Below are positions 1 through 43,969 of a DNA stretch of 64,000 bases, one piece after another. A program made the translations under genes and the position numbers. Numbering within the stretch: position 1 is the stretch's first letter; every line of letters begins with the position of its first letter. The notes beneath the pieces are model-generated. The model saw nothing but the letters and a program-made list of their open reading frames with translations, had not been told where the DNA came from and searched no databases. The DNA lies in NCBI RefSeq assembly GCF_010015445.1, contig NC_053116.1:27761285-27825284 (forward strand), in the 5' to 3' direction. The stretch is from Perca fluviatilis. Its lineage: Eukaryota > Chordata > Actinopteri > Perciformes > Percidae.

Positions 1-1137
1 CATCTTCCCTCCCTCCATTTGTCATATTTATCCTTTAAGCTATAAAACATACTTCATTTTCTTCCTCTTCTTTCTCCCCACCTCTTGGTGTAACACTTAT
101 CCCTCAGTGAAGTCCCAGACTGCCCCAGTAAAGTCTTTCCAAACAGAAATACTCTCTATTCTCTATACTTTCCTGTTTGCTCCTCTCCCTCCTTCAATTC
201 CCTTCCAGCATTAGCGGGTGATGTAGTGACAAGAATATGGGTGCTGTTAAATGTCTGGAACATTGAATCTCTCACACACAGACAAAAATAGATGAAAATA
301 CCTCAGTGTGTCCGGCCACAGAGGGCTGTCTGTCTCGAGCTCGAAAAAAAACTTATTGGATGACTGTCCTCTTCAACAGCTACAACCACAACCGGGACAA
401 TAGCAGTAAACAGCAGAGCATCTGCTTCCTTGTAAGCTGGACTCCTGAGTTCTTTCAGCTTGAATGGGCAGCAGGAGGAACGTCTGTCCTCCATTAGAAA
501 GAAAACACTAAACATGAACCACTTCCAATCTACTGTTGTTGTTTTTTAAAATTATGGTTCAATAAGGCTTCACGTATCATTTCACACAATAAGTGAAATC
601 AACATTTGCAGTGAGCCTCATGAAAGTGAACCTCTACAATTCTAGACAAAAAAACAACTGAACAATAAACTCAAAGCAAACCCGCCATGAGTCAGTCCAT
701 GTGGTGATCACGGACCAAAAGCTCTGTTCAAAACAAAGCCAACCGTGAGGGCGTTAAAGATCTTAAATATGTGAGTCAACAACTACACAAAGACACTAAA
801 AGAATATTACAAGTCCTCCAAATCTAACCACACAATACACTGTTTGTAAATTCCCATTAGAAAAAGACAATGCTTTCTGATCTGACTTCACTATCAACAG
901 CACAACATCATTTGGAATTTGTCTGGCTTCTAGCAACGGCGCCCAAGGCTCATGGGTAAAGTATTACAGTAAGACCCAAATATATATCAACATAGAAAGA
1001 CTCTAGCCAACCAGAGGATTTGAACCAAGGGCCTTCAAGTTGTGAAGCAACTGCACTACCCATTGTGTGAACAGAAAAACAAAGTTTTAGGATGGATTTG
1101 ACCCACATGGTATCGAATACGTTTCACCTGTAAAAAC
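1..1137. other. Non-coding sequence, probably semaphorin intron
   Basis: No exon is recognisable here. The stretch lies downstream of the last visible semaphorin exon (3546-3660, minus strand) and is most likely its intron 8 or beyond. An open frame at 303-515 on the minus strand shows no semaphorin-like or other familiar sequence and is treated as chance. A tRNA-derived SINE-like fragment is listed separately. Confidence 0.5.
987..1062 (-). repeat. tRNA-derived SINE head fragment
   Basis: Read on the minus strand this resembles the 5' part of a tRNA-derived retroposon: GGTAGTGCAGTTGCTTCAC followed by a B-box-like GGTTCAAATCC. It does not fold as a full tRNA and has no clear tail. The family is not identified; a weak fragment. 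Confidence 0.4.
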
Positions 1138-1198
1138 AGCACTATTTGGGTTCAGCTCCTGTCTGCTGTTAAGACAGGAGCTGAACCTAAATAGTGCT
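1138..1198. other. Near-perfect inverted repeat (hairpin)
   Basis: Two 26-bp arms (1138-1163 and 1173-1198) are separated by a 9-nt spacer. Only one position is not Watson-Crick, and as plus-strand RNA it would be a G-U wobble. After a small bulge the pairing continues into flanking A and T runs. The size suits a pre-miRNA-like hairpin or a tiny foldback element. I recognise no known miRNA seed. Confidence 0.75.
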
Positions 1199-1307
1199 GC
1201 TTTTTTGTGTGTTTTACACAAATACACACACATAAAAAAAACACTCACATTTGTGTCATTTGTATGCAGCTAACTCAGCACCCTCAACATGTTCAGCAAA
1301 TTTTAAC

Positions 1308-1308
<1 letters not shown>

Positions 1309-1370
<62 letters not shown>
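1309..1370. repeat. (CA)n microsatellite
   Basis: About 31 uninterrupted CA units. The histidine/threonine-rich open frames across it are artefacts. Confidence 0.97.
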
Positions 1371-1373
<3 letters not shown>

Positions 1374-1865
1374 CCAGGTGGAATCTACTGCTCTGCTGCT
1401 ATGAGGGACCCGCAGACTGCCAAGGGGTTATGGGATTTGTAGTGTTTCTGTGTGGCGGAGCGTGGCAAAACACAACACTGACAGCATTCTTGACCTGATG
1501 GGTTAATCTCTTGTATATGGGTTTGTGGTTTTGTGTGTGTGTGTCCTGCTGAAGTGTATTCACAAACAACTTTGTATGCACCCTTATCAGATGTGTAAAA
1601 CGTGACCGCAGGCATGCCTGGTAGAAATGTTTATGCTCCTGACAAGTCAGAACTGTCTTGTGTACATAGACTGAGGCTCAAGTATGTGTCTAACAGCTCA
1701 AAAGCTGTATTTGTGTGTGGGCATTCAAATGTTGCATGTGTGTCTGCATAAGGGGTTGACTATATAAAAAGAAAAAGATGATTTACTGTATGTGTTAATG
1801 TACTGTATATGTTCACGTAAATGGTAATTCTGTGCGTGGATGTCATGTCGTTTACTCTGAGAATC

Positions 1866-1973
1866 TTCAGAGTGGCGCAGCAGAAGCGTGTTAGGTTAAA
1901 CATTGGAACTAAAGTATACATTATTATTATTATAATAACCCAGAGGTCAATGGATTGAAATCATTCTCTGCTA
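1866..1973 (+). pseudogene. tRNA-iMet pseudogene interrupted in the anticodon loop
   Basis: The 5' half (AGAGTGGCGCAGCAGAAGCG) and the 3' half (AACCCAGAGGTCAATGGATT, then TCTCTGCTA) match initiator methionine tRNA. They are separated by about 36 extra AT-rich bases where the GCCCAT anticodon loop should be. The total is 108 nt against 72 for an intact gene. The CAT anticodon is missing, so this is a pseudogene. It belongs to the repeated tRNA-Arg/tRNA-iMet units of this window. Confidence 0.75.
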
Positions 1974-2080
1974 AAGCTTTCATGGCACTGCTGCAAAAGT
2001 GACATTTATGCTTTACTCTATGAGGTCCTGGAGAGTTGTAAGCATTCATACCTAATGCATTGTAAAGCACTGATTCCAAA

Positions 2081-2153
2081 GCCCCAGTGGCCTAATGGAT
2101 AAGGCACTGGCCTCCTAAGCCAGGGATTGTGGGTTCAAGTCCCATCTGGGGTG
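2081..2153 (+). tRNA. tRNA-Arg (anticodon CCT)
   Basis: This 73-nt sequence matches vertebrate tRNA-Arg-CCT across its length. The acceptor stem GCCCCAG pairs with CTGGGGT, with a G-U at the first pair. The anticodon stem CTGGC/GCCAG encloses loop CTCCTAA with anticodon CCT at 2114-2116. The T arm is GGGTTCAAGTCCC. A and B boxes are intact. It differs from the copy at 31208 only by A instead of G in the T loop. There is no oligo-T terminator directly downstream: the next TTTT follows a tRNA-iMet-like sequence, so a Pol III transcript would be dimeric. It lies antisense inside the semaphorin gene. Confidence 0.9.
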
Positions 2154-2155
2154 AC

Positions 2156-2226
2156 AGCAGAGTGGTGTGGTTAAAGTGTGCTGGATGGATAACCTAGAGA
2201 TCAATGATGTAAAACCCTCTGCTGCT
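2156..2226 (+). pseudogene. Degenerate tRNA-iMet partner of the 2081 tRNA-Arg
   Basis: It begins AGCAGAGTGG and ends CCCTCTGCTGCT, with ATAACCTAGAGATCAATG in the middle, as in initiator tRNA. The D arm and anticodon stem are heavily changed (GTGTGGTTAAAGTGTG) and the anticodon CAT is lost. It starts 2 nt after tRNA-Arg ends. Confidence 0.65.
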
Positions 2227-2424
2227 TACTTTGTTTTACAATTTCATTGACTGAAAGTGGGAAGACAAATACATAATTAGTTTTAGTCTCCTGTAAGCTC
2301 CCAAAACAATTGGATCTTAAAATTCTAATAAAGTAAACTTATTTCCACATCAGTTTAGCTGCAAAGTCGTAATATGCGCATGTGCTCCAACCACACATGT
2401 GAATATGTCCACTAGCAAAGTAGT

Positions 2425-36237
<33,813 letters not shown>

Positions 36238-36690
36238 CCTCCTCCTTACACACACAACACACACACTGAGTCCAAGTGCGAGTCCAAGCCTACAGATTCA
36301 GGCAACTACAGTAACAAGTGCCAACACAGTGTCAGTCAAAATCTCAGTGTTGCATTAAACACACACTAACACACACAGGGATACACACTCTCAGTCCAAA
36401 GTGTTGTACTGTGAAAAACACAAGTCCAAGTCACATAGATGCTGAATCCAAACAGTCTTGAGCAAGTCCAGATCCTGAAAATTATTCACTGTTCCTAACA
36501 GCAGCACTCACACTTTACCATCTGAGTGTTTGTGTGTTTATATTTTTTGATTGAGTGTGTGTGTGGGCTTCGGAGATGGAGGGGAAAATGTATTCCAAGA
36601 AAAAACTAAGTCATCTCACCGCTGCCTCCTCGCAGCTTGACAACTCTCTTCTGTTCTGTCTCTCGTCCCAGCTCCTCTCCGCATGTGACT

Positions 36691-36744
<54 letters not shown>

Positions 36745-36986
36745 GGGAGGGATCAAGATCCCAGATCATTGTGGCCAGCCTGCACACACACAAATGCAGG
36801 CATGCACGCCCATTCACTGCTCCGGGAAAACCTAGTTAGAGTGGAAATGAGAGAGACAAATCAGCTTTCATCTTTATTCTGATTTTTCTCACTCTTATTT
36901 TCTCAGTCTCTCACTTCCTTTTTTGCACTTAGTCTCTCACTTACTCCTTTTCTCTCCCCTACTTTCTTTACTTTGTTCATAATATA
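36238..36986 (-). promoter_or_regulatory. Presumed 5' leader/upstream region of the semaphorin gene
   Basis: It lies directly upstream of the semaphorin start codon. It contains a CT tract near 36690-36745 (GA on the sense strand). No clear TATA box or start site identified. Assigned by position only. Confidence 0.35.
36690..36745. repeat. (CT)n microsatellite
   Basis: CT units with a single interruption. The serine/leucine-rich and glutamate/arginine-rich frames over it are artefacts. Confidence 0.95.
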
Positions 36987-37889
36987 CACTCACCTAAAGG
37001 ATTATTAGGAACACCATACTAATACCATGTTTGACTCTATCCTATCAATATGGGCCAACATTTCTAAAGAATGCTTCCAGCACCTTGTTGAATCAGTGAC
37101 ACAAAGAATTAAGGTAGTTCTGAAGTTGAAAGGGATCCCCCCCCCCCCACACCATTACACCACCACCACCACCAGCCTGCCCAGTGGTAACAAGGCATGA
37201 CAGATCCCTGTTCTCATTCTGTTTACGCCAAATTCTGACTCTACCATCTGAATGTCTCAACAGAAATCGAGACTCATCAGACCATTCAACATTTTTCCAG
37301 TCTTCAGCTGTCCAATTTTGGTGCGCTCGTGCAAATTGTAGCCTCATTTTCCTATTTTTAGTGGAGATGAGTGGTACCCGGTGGGCTCTTCTGCTGGTGT
37401 AGCCCATCCGCCTCAAGGTTGTGCGTGTTGTGGCTTCACAAATGCTTTGCTGCATACCTCGGTTGTAACGAGTGGTTATTTGAGTCAAAGTTGATCTTCT
37501 ATCAGCTTGAATCAGTCGGCCCATTCTCCTCTGACCTCTAGCATCAACAAGGCATTTTTGCCCCCCAGGACTGTAGCATCCTGGATGTTTTTCCTGTTTC
37601 AGACCATTCTTTGTAAACCCTAGAAATGGTTGTGGGTGAGAATCCCAGTAACTGAGCAGATTGTCAAATACTCAGACCAGCCCGTCTGGCACCAACAACC
37701 ACGCCACGCTCAAAGTTGCTTAGATCACCTTTCTTTCCCATTCTGACATTCAGTTTGGAGTTCAGGAGATTGTCTAGACCTGGACCACACCCCTACATTC
37801 ATTGAAGCAGCTGCCATGTGATTGGTTGATTAGATCATTTCATTAACGTGAAATTTAACAGGTGTTCCTAATAATCCTTTAGTTGAGTG
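36987..37889 (-). mobile_element. Tc1/mariner element, decayed, 903 bp
   Basis: Terminal inverted repeats begin CACTCACCTAAAGGATTATT and the right end mirrors them (AATAATCCTTTAGTTGAGTG). Both ends sit in TA dinucleotides (36985-36986 and 37890-37891), the Tc1/mariner target. The minus strand carries a broken transposase. At 903 bp it is shorter than autonomous Tc1 elements (about 1.3-1.6 kb), with the middle of the catalytic region missing. Confidence 0.93.
37093..37741 (-). pseudogene. Tc1-like transposase pseudogene
   Basis: It starts at ATG 37741 with MGKKGDLSNFERGVVVGARR, followed by an in-frame stop. A helix-turn-helix part (QSAQLLGFSHPTISRVYKEW) comes next, then further stops. An open 143-codon stretch follows with a DNA-binding/catalytic-domain start (ENRKMRLQFARAHQ-like, WKNVEWSDESRF, containing the first catalytic Asp). 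The region with the DNAPxH motif and later catalytic Asp/Glu is deleted; the reading goes straight to C-terminal LNSLCH and FNKVLEAFFRNVGPY. Not functional. Confidence 0.9.
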
Positions 37890-38192
37890 TATAACACTTA
37901 TCAACACCAGTGACTACTCCGAGCTTTACAAAAGGCGCAAAATGACACAATAAACTAACTGAATAGCACAAATTATGATCAGTTAGCAAAAATGATTGAA
38001 AAGTAAACAAAGTGCAAATCCAAGAATAAGAAAAGTAATCTGAATATGCATACACACATATTAGGATTAGCCGTATTAGCCAATTAAAATTTAATTATAA
38101 AAAAGGCTTTCAATGAAAGCGGGTTTTCAGAAGCAGTTTAAAATAAGATATTCAGATATGCACATCAGAGTTGAGGTGTCCATTATCACATT

Positions 38193-38723
38193 TTAAAGGT
38201 CCAGTGTGTAACGTGTTTAGTTGTTCATTATCAAAATCTGTGTTGCCCGTTCACAAATTTGTCCTTTTTCATGAAGTATTCCTTTTGGCTTGAAATTTTA
38301 CATTTGCATTCGCATGAACTGGGGTAGATGCTCCATATTCATACGCCATCTTTTAATACGTTAGCCGGTAAAGGACATACAGGACATACTGCTCCGCCTT
38401 TCGTGTTTTCGCTGTCACATGATAAACTCACAGGTGCTGCTAATGCTGCTAATGGGTATCGTAGCTTCACGGCCCGGCAAGTTTGAAGAAGGAAACATGG
38501 AGGACCACACGTATTCATAATCCAAATTTCAGCAACAGGAGTCTTCTTCTTCGCCCAGAAAAAAGATATTGAAGATATTGAAAAGAGCAAGAGACCGGCT
38601 TTTTGAAGCGTGAATGCTACCGTAGCAGTAATACGTACTTTGAACTGCATAGTGCGAGAGAGTTGATTGCGATATATGATCTCAACGCTAGATGGGAGAA
38701 ATTCCCACACATTGGACCTTTAA
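38193..38723. mobile_element. TTAA-flanked MITE, 531 bp
   Basis: The left end is TTAAAGGTCCAGTGTGTAA. The right end is the inverse of TTAAAGGTCCAATGTGTGGG. Both are inside TTAA, a piggyBac-like signature and a common fish MITE terminus. No transposase is visible. Confidence 0.85.
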
Positions 38724-40099
38724 GCACCCTTTATTCATTCGTATTGCCAATAGGCTCCTACCTCGGGACCTCAGACTGTGTGCAGGAGCTTTAAAAGGTT
38801 TAAATGGAGTGCATTGAAAGTAAACACTAAATAAAGATGATTTTCAACCCAATTTGGGTACATCGTGGTACCCAGTACTGGATGAATATAGCCCCGACCA
38901 ACCCATGAACATAAAAAACACTGGATCACCAATCACGCGCAAAGAATGTCTTATTTTGACCCATTTTTAAAACAAATGTTTATATTGTTTCCATCGGGTT
39001 ATTCAGCCATACCAACATGTGGTTATTTTGACCCAGCAACGGTGCCATATTTACATTTATATTGGGTCATAAATTAAACCAAAAGGGGGGTTTCATTTTT
39101 GTTACCCGGGTTTAGTGTTATTTTTGTATTTGTAATGAGTAAGATCATAAAATCCATTCAAAAACAAACCTTCCTCTTCACTTTCTCTGCACCAAAGTCT
39201 CTTCCTGAGTCTCTTTCCTCTTTCTCATTATTTTCTCAGTTTCCACTCCCAACCCAAATGCAATCATTAAAGTCTGTGTCTTCCTTCTTGCTGTGTTATT
39301 TTCATTAGATAGCTGCTCACTGGGGTACAGCAGCGCTGGCTGAATTTTTCACCAGCTTCAAGTTCAATCACAGGCTAACAGGGACAATTTATTCATTCTC
39401 CGGGATGAATAATGAATTCAGGCTGAGTGCAAATGAGTAAGTATATGAGTAAGTATATACTCTCTCCAATGATTTCTGTTTCGTAAATAAATGATTTATT
39501 CTCCACACTTGTTTGCTACTGTATAATTAGAAGAGATTTTTTTTTTTCAAATATGACCCAGCAGTTTAATTACATGATCAGAAGTCTTGTTACCTGGTGT
39601 TTACACAACCTCATACAGCTTTTAGTTGGATGAGGGCAAATCGGGTCAAACCCGCCTGTTAATTAAAGTTATCTAATTAATCAACAGAAGAAGACGAAAA
39701 ACTCGCCTCGTAGTTTACAGACTGACTAACCCGCCTTCAGTGATGATGTTTTAATAATGACCATTAAATGTTTATGTTGTTCATATCATTGGGCAAAGTA
39801 CTGTTCTCTGCAGCTCAGTACGGCTCCATCATTCTCTAAAGACGACAAGTTTTTGCTCAGTTTCATGAACTTTATTATGGCTGTGAGTTAATCTAGTGAG
39901 CAGGTGGCACCTTGTATGTCCAATAGTGTGTGAGTGGTGCCTGTTGTGTAAAGCACTTTGAGCGGTTGCTAAGACTAGAAAAGCATTTTATAAATGCAGT
40001 CCATTTACCATTAGTGGTAATATTACTCTTATTATTGTTACTGCTTACCACTCTCATTGCTGTGGGGTTTCTATTGTGGCCTGATCTGATCTCAGCAAC
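38724..40099. other. Intergenic, nothing recognised
   Basis: No gene, RNA or clear repeat signature. Confidence 0.5.
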
Positions 40100-40615
40100 T
40101 AGCCTAGAAATCTAGACGCACCCTAGCAGCAGCAAATGTAATTTGCAGCCAGGTCGTCTAGTAACTCTCTGTTGGCTTGCGAGCTGGAAAAACCAAACTC
40201 TAGTCAGGCCAATCACATCGTGTATACAGTCGGTGGGCGGGCTTAACATAATGACGGCAGAGTTACGACGGTTCCAGGTGAATTCCCTGCTACTTGAAAA
40301 CAAAGAAGATGGCTGCTGCTGCTGGCGAAGAGCGGTCTTTGAAATCGGCTTTGGCCGCGACTCTGGAAGACTTGGAGTGAAGCTTTCCTTGAGAAAAGAA
40401 CAAAGAACGGCACTGAAGTCATTCTTAAAAAAGGAAGATGTGTTTGGAGTTTTGCCAACCGGATAGGGCAAAAGTTTAATCTATCAACTAGCTCCGCTAC
40501 CTTCTTCGTTGCTCTGGTTGGTTGTTGCGCTATCCTATTGCGTGCAGAGGGAATTTGAAAGTCAACCGTTTATCCCGCCCCTTGGATTGAGCCCTGCCAA
40601 TAGCTACCTAGGCTA
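40100..40615 (+). mobile_element. Non-autonomous DNA element with RecQ-like helicase fragment
   Basis: The ends TAGCCTAG and CTAGGCTA are inverted repeats. A perfect 9-bp direct duplication CTCAGCAAC flanks the element (40091-40099 and 40616-40624). Inside is a broken piece of a RecQ-type superfamily-2 helicase. A 9-bp duplication suggests a Mutator-like or similar transposase, but the superfamily is not certain. Confidence 0.75.
40309..40510 (+). pseudogene. RecQ-like helicase N-terminal fragment, broken
   Basis: One frame from ATG 40309 reads MAAAAGEERSLKSALAATLE, then stops. A shifted frame continues with LRKEQRTALKSFLKKEDVFG, then VLPTG, a stop, then GKSLIYQLAPL. The Q motif (LRKEQ) and Walker A (LPTG-x-GKS) are recognisable. 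The stop falls on the x between Gly and GKS. No motif II or later helicase motifs are present. Confidence 0.75.
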
Positions 40616-40734
40616 CTCAGCAACACCTCTCAGTCAAACAGTGTAGATATTACTGACTTTGTTTACTTATTTTCTGTTGATGACGTTCCTGTAGGTGGCG
40701 CTCTTTACTTTGATACTTTCACTTCAGAAAAGAT

Positions 40735-41479
40735 TAGGGGTGTCACGATACCAAAAATTCAGTAGTCGGTGCCAATACCAGCAAAATCACACGATTCTCG
40801 ATGCCGATTTCGGTTCCACGGTAAAAACACAGACACATTTCTAGACTTCCAGGCATCTTTTCAAAAGGTACTGTGCAAAAACAACAACAGTGTTTCTAAC
40901 AGTTGCGTGACCAGAGACGTTACAAACCCCGGGTAAATATTAGCAGCTTAGAGTCCAAAAGGACGCCAAGTTGGCTAATTTCCTCCTGAACAGGTAGCTA
41001 AGCATTAGCTTCAGGCTCATTTATCAAGGATACGAGGGACGGGCATTTTATGTCATTTCAACATTTGTGTACTCACGTTGAATTATATAGCTAGAGTACC
41101 TGAGTTGGTTACTCGCAAAAACAATTGAGACACGGCCAGTAAAGTGATCCCGACTGGTCCTGGCTAAACGCGGCTAACGGCGCCATGCTAACCCTGCTAA
41201 CGGCTAACATTACCGGAGGAGCAGGCAAGCGAGCCACGGCTGTTTACAACGTGTATAGTAGAAAGACTTTGGCCACTTCTTTGTGACCTCCTTCTTCTGA
41301 ACGTATCAACTAGAACACTCTGAAGCGTATACTGCCCCCATCAGTTCCGGAAGAGGCGCAGCACCAATGCTGCTAACACTGGCATCGTCGCTAACGGTGC
41401 TTCAAAAAAATGGGCATCGTCTGTGTTTTGTAATTTAAACCGGAAGGTATCGTTAGTATCGATTCTCGTGACATCCCTA
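40735..41479. mobile_element. hAT-type element, 745 bp, perfect 8-bp target duplication
   Basis: The inverted termini are TAGGGGTGTCACGAT and the reverse of TAGGGATGTCACGAG. The direct duplication GAAAAGAT is perfect on both sides (40727-40734 and 41480-41487). No transposase. The middle (about 41060-41250) repeats, inverted, part of the 14380-15398 repeat. Confidence 0.9.
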
Positions 41480-42619
41480 GAAAAGATCACCAGCCACTCA
41501 AGAGTACTACCTCTGCATGCAGATTTTTTTCAGGCAGTTGGATCTATGGCCAACAAAACAAAAGGGGCTCCTGTTGCTCAAGTCACCATGTGCATCACAT
41601 CTCTGAGGAGAAAAGATGGAAAGGACAGGCATAAAGGCACAGTGCTGTCAGTTTAACCACTCTCAATGTCACCTTAAGCTCTCGCCATAAAACTGACTTA
41701 CAAGGACCTCTTAAATTCTCAGGTCATGAAGACAATATAATTACAAGTTCTTCTTCACCAACCTTACCTGATCAGTCAGCTTGTTAATACAACTAAAAAC
41801 CTCCCAGCTAGGGTGAACAAAAAGCCTCTGATGTCTCTCTGACAAGTGATGTCAATTAGGCAATTAGCGTGTGAGCTCTGGCTGCTGGGATCATTACTGG
41901 TCTCAGATCTTACCGCTGCTATTCTCTACAAACCACAGACACACACACACATCCATTTACTCATGCACATTCCCCGCTTCGTTGGTTGAGTGAGAATGCA
42001 TCATCTAAAGAGTGCTCTTGTCATCCTCTTGTTTTGTATCTTTAGTTACATGAGTTTTTTTCCCCTTTTTGAGGCTGATATGAACCCTAATGTCACTAAT
42101 TCACAGTGTATATGATAGTCATGGTTTATGTCAGTGGTATGAAAGCTGGATTCAGCCGTTTCTCAAAACACAAGTGAGGGTTTTTTTACTGGTGGCTTTT
42201 TACTGGTGGCTGGTTTGTAAGTTTTATACAACAGGCACTCATTACAATGGGATTTATAAGTGAACTTGGGTCAACTTAAAATGTCATATTACTGTAAGGG
42301 CTTCAAAATACACTAGACCGGTCTTGTTTCATACTTGCCTCCTTTGCAGACAGATAGCAATGAAGAAACAGCTGAAGTATGCCTAGTATTAACGTTATTT
42401 GTTCTTAAACATGTTTATCCTTTTTAATACATAGTTAACAGACACACTACAAGCTTACACCACATAAATAACAATTACTTTAAAATAAAATATGAAATAG
42501 TCATTATTGGGGTAACATTAGGTGGTAACGACGTCAGGCCTCTGTTTAACATGTTTGTTCAATGTCATAGTGAGACAAGTGCACAGTGAGAGAGATTTAG
42601 GTTACCAAAAATAGCCTAA
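41480..42619. other. Intergenic, nothing recognised
   Basis: No supported feature beyond short CA runs. Confidence 0.5.
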
Positions 42620-42762
42620 ATCTAACAAAGGCTTACCCAAATGTGAAGACATGAAGGGAGGGAGAGCAAAGGGCCGTGGATCGGACTCGAACCCCCAGCC
42701 GCTGCTAAGGACTCAGCGTACATGGGGCACACACTCTACTGGGTAAGCTACAGGTCGCCCAT
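42620..42762 (-). repeat. tRNA-derived SINE, 3'-truncated
   Basis: Minus strand: a head with GACCTGTAGCTTACCCAGTA, a B box GGGTTCGAGTCC, then GGCCCTTTGCTCTCCCTCCC and CATGTCTTC. It has the same architecture as the SINE at 16519-16710 but a better kept B box and no A-rich tail. Confidence 0.75.
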
Positions 42763-43969
42763 AATATTATAGATTCCTTCACACCACACCATGGATGTAT
42801 TATATTAAAGCACCACATAGGTAAGACCATAGACACTATATAAGAAGGAGGGTAAGGTAAGGACTGTGCTGCCATCTTACGTTTCTTCCCGCCGCGTACC
42901 GGCTTGATCTGATTGGGGAATCTTGCGTTTCAGGAACACCAAATTCCCGCGAGAATCTTTGGGAGAATTAAACCTCTAACGAGACTTGGTTCGTACATGA
43001 AATGAGCCGTATAAATGTGTCCTTTTTGCTCAAGTTAGAAGTCTTTCTGCACGCCAAAAGTGAACAAGACATCAAACCTCTAAAACTAAAACTGTTGCAG
43101 CATCACAGAAGAAGAGAAGCAACTGTTATAAATACACTTACGATGTAATGACAGCATTGCATCACTAGAGGTCAGTGTATGATTGTGTAAATTCAGTATA
43201 CTGTACCTAAAAGAGGGGAAACATGCAATACATACGGTCCTGAATATGTTTAAGACATTTAAAATAATATATAAGCCTTCAGAAAATAATAGCAGTTGAT
43301 TGTGGACATGCTTTTTAGTTGTCATGAGACCAGAAGGGGTTATTTTCCTTTTTTTCCCTGGTGAAACGGAGGAAAGAATATCAAACTAACATCACAGGGC
43401 CTGTTGAAATGAAACTTTGGATACCAGCTTTTCTTTGGATTCATTATTGGCCCTAATGTGCTCTTTTGGCTTCCTACCTGCTGTGAATCACACAGGCCAA
43501 AACTGAGATTTTAAGACAGACGTTGAGCCATTATGGGTGTTGGGGAAGACATTTAGAGGCTAGATTTTTGTACAGTATTATCATCATCTAATATTCCAAA
43601 CAATATAATGTATGACATATGACATTATATGATATTCAATTTGTTATAAAGATTTGCTAGGGCCCCAGCACACAGATGATTTTCTTGTCACAGATGTTTC
43701 AAAAGAAAGAAATTATCTTAAGTGACAAATCACCTTAATCCACACTCGATATGTAGGCCTATGTGTTTATAGGTTTTAGTAGTGAAGTCAAGTTAATCTT
43801 ACTTTGTGATATGTTTTTATCTCATATGGTAAGTATTACAATAACATAACATAGAGATGCAGCATCCCCATAAATTAGACACGTTTAATTTATGCCTTTT
43901 GCTGTGATGTTTGATTTCAGTACTTTTTTTTTAATTATTATTATTTCTAATATTGGCCGATCAAACTGA
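42763..43969. other. Intergenic, nothing recognised
   Basis: The stretch includes the words GACCATAGACACTATATAAG near 42825, common in dispersed fish repeats, but no borders can be set. Confidence 0.4.

Noticed and set aside
303..515. Next semaphorin exon at the left edge
   Set aside because: The minus-strand frame does not resemble any sema-domain segment.
2081..2226. The tRNA pair as an ordinary tRNA-derived SINE
   Set aside because: Both tRNA parts are full-length in at least one copy, there is no common tail or poly(A), and long flanks are shared instead; duplication of a tRNA locus fits better, though a genome-wide count is needed.
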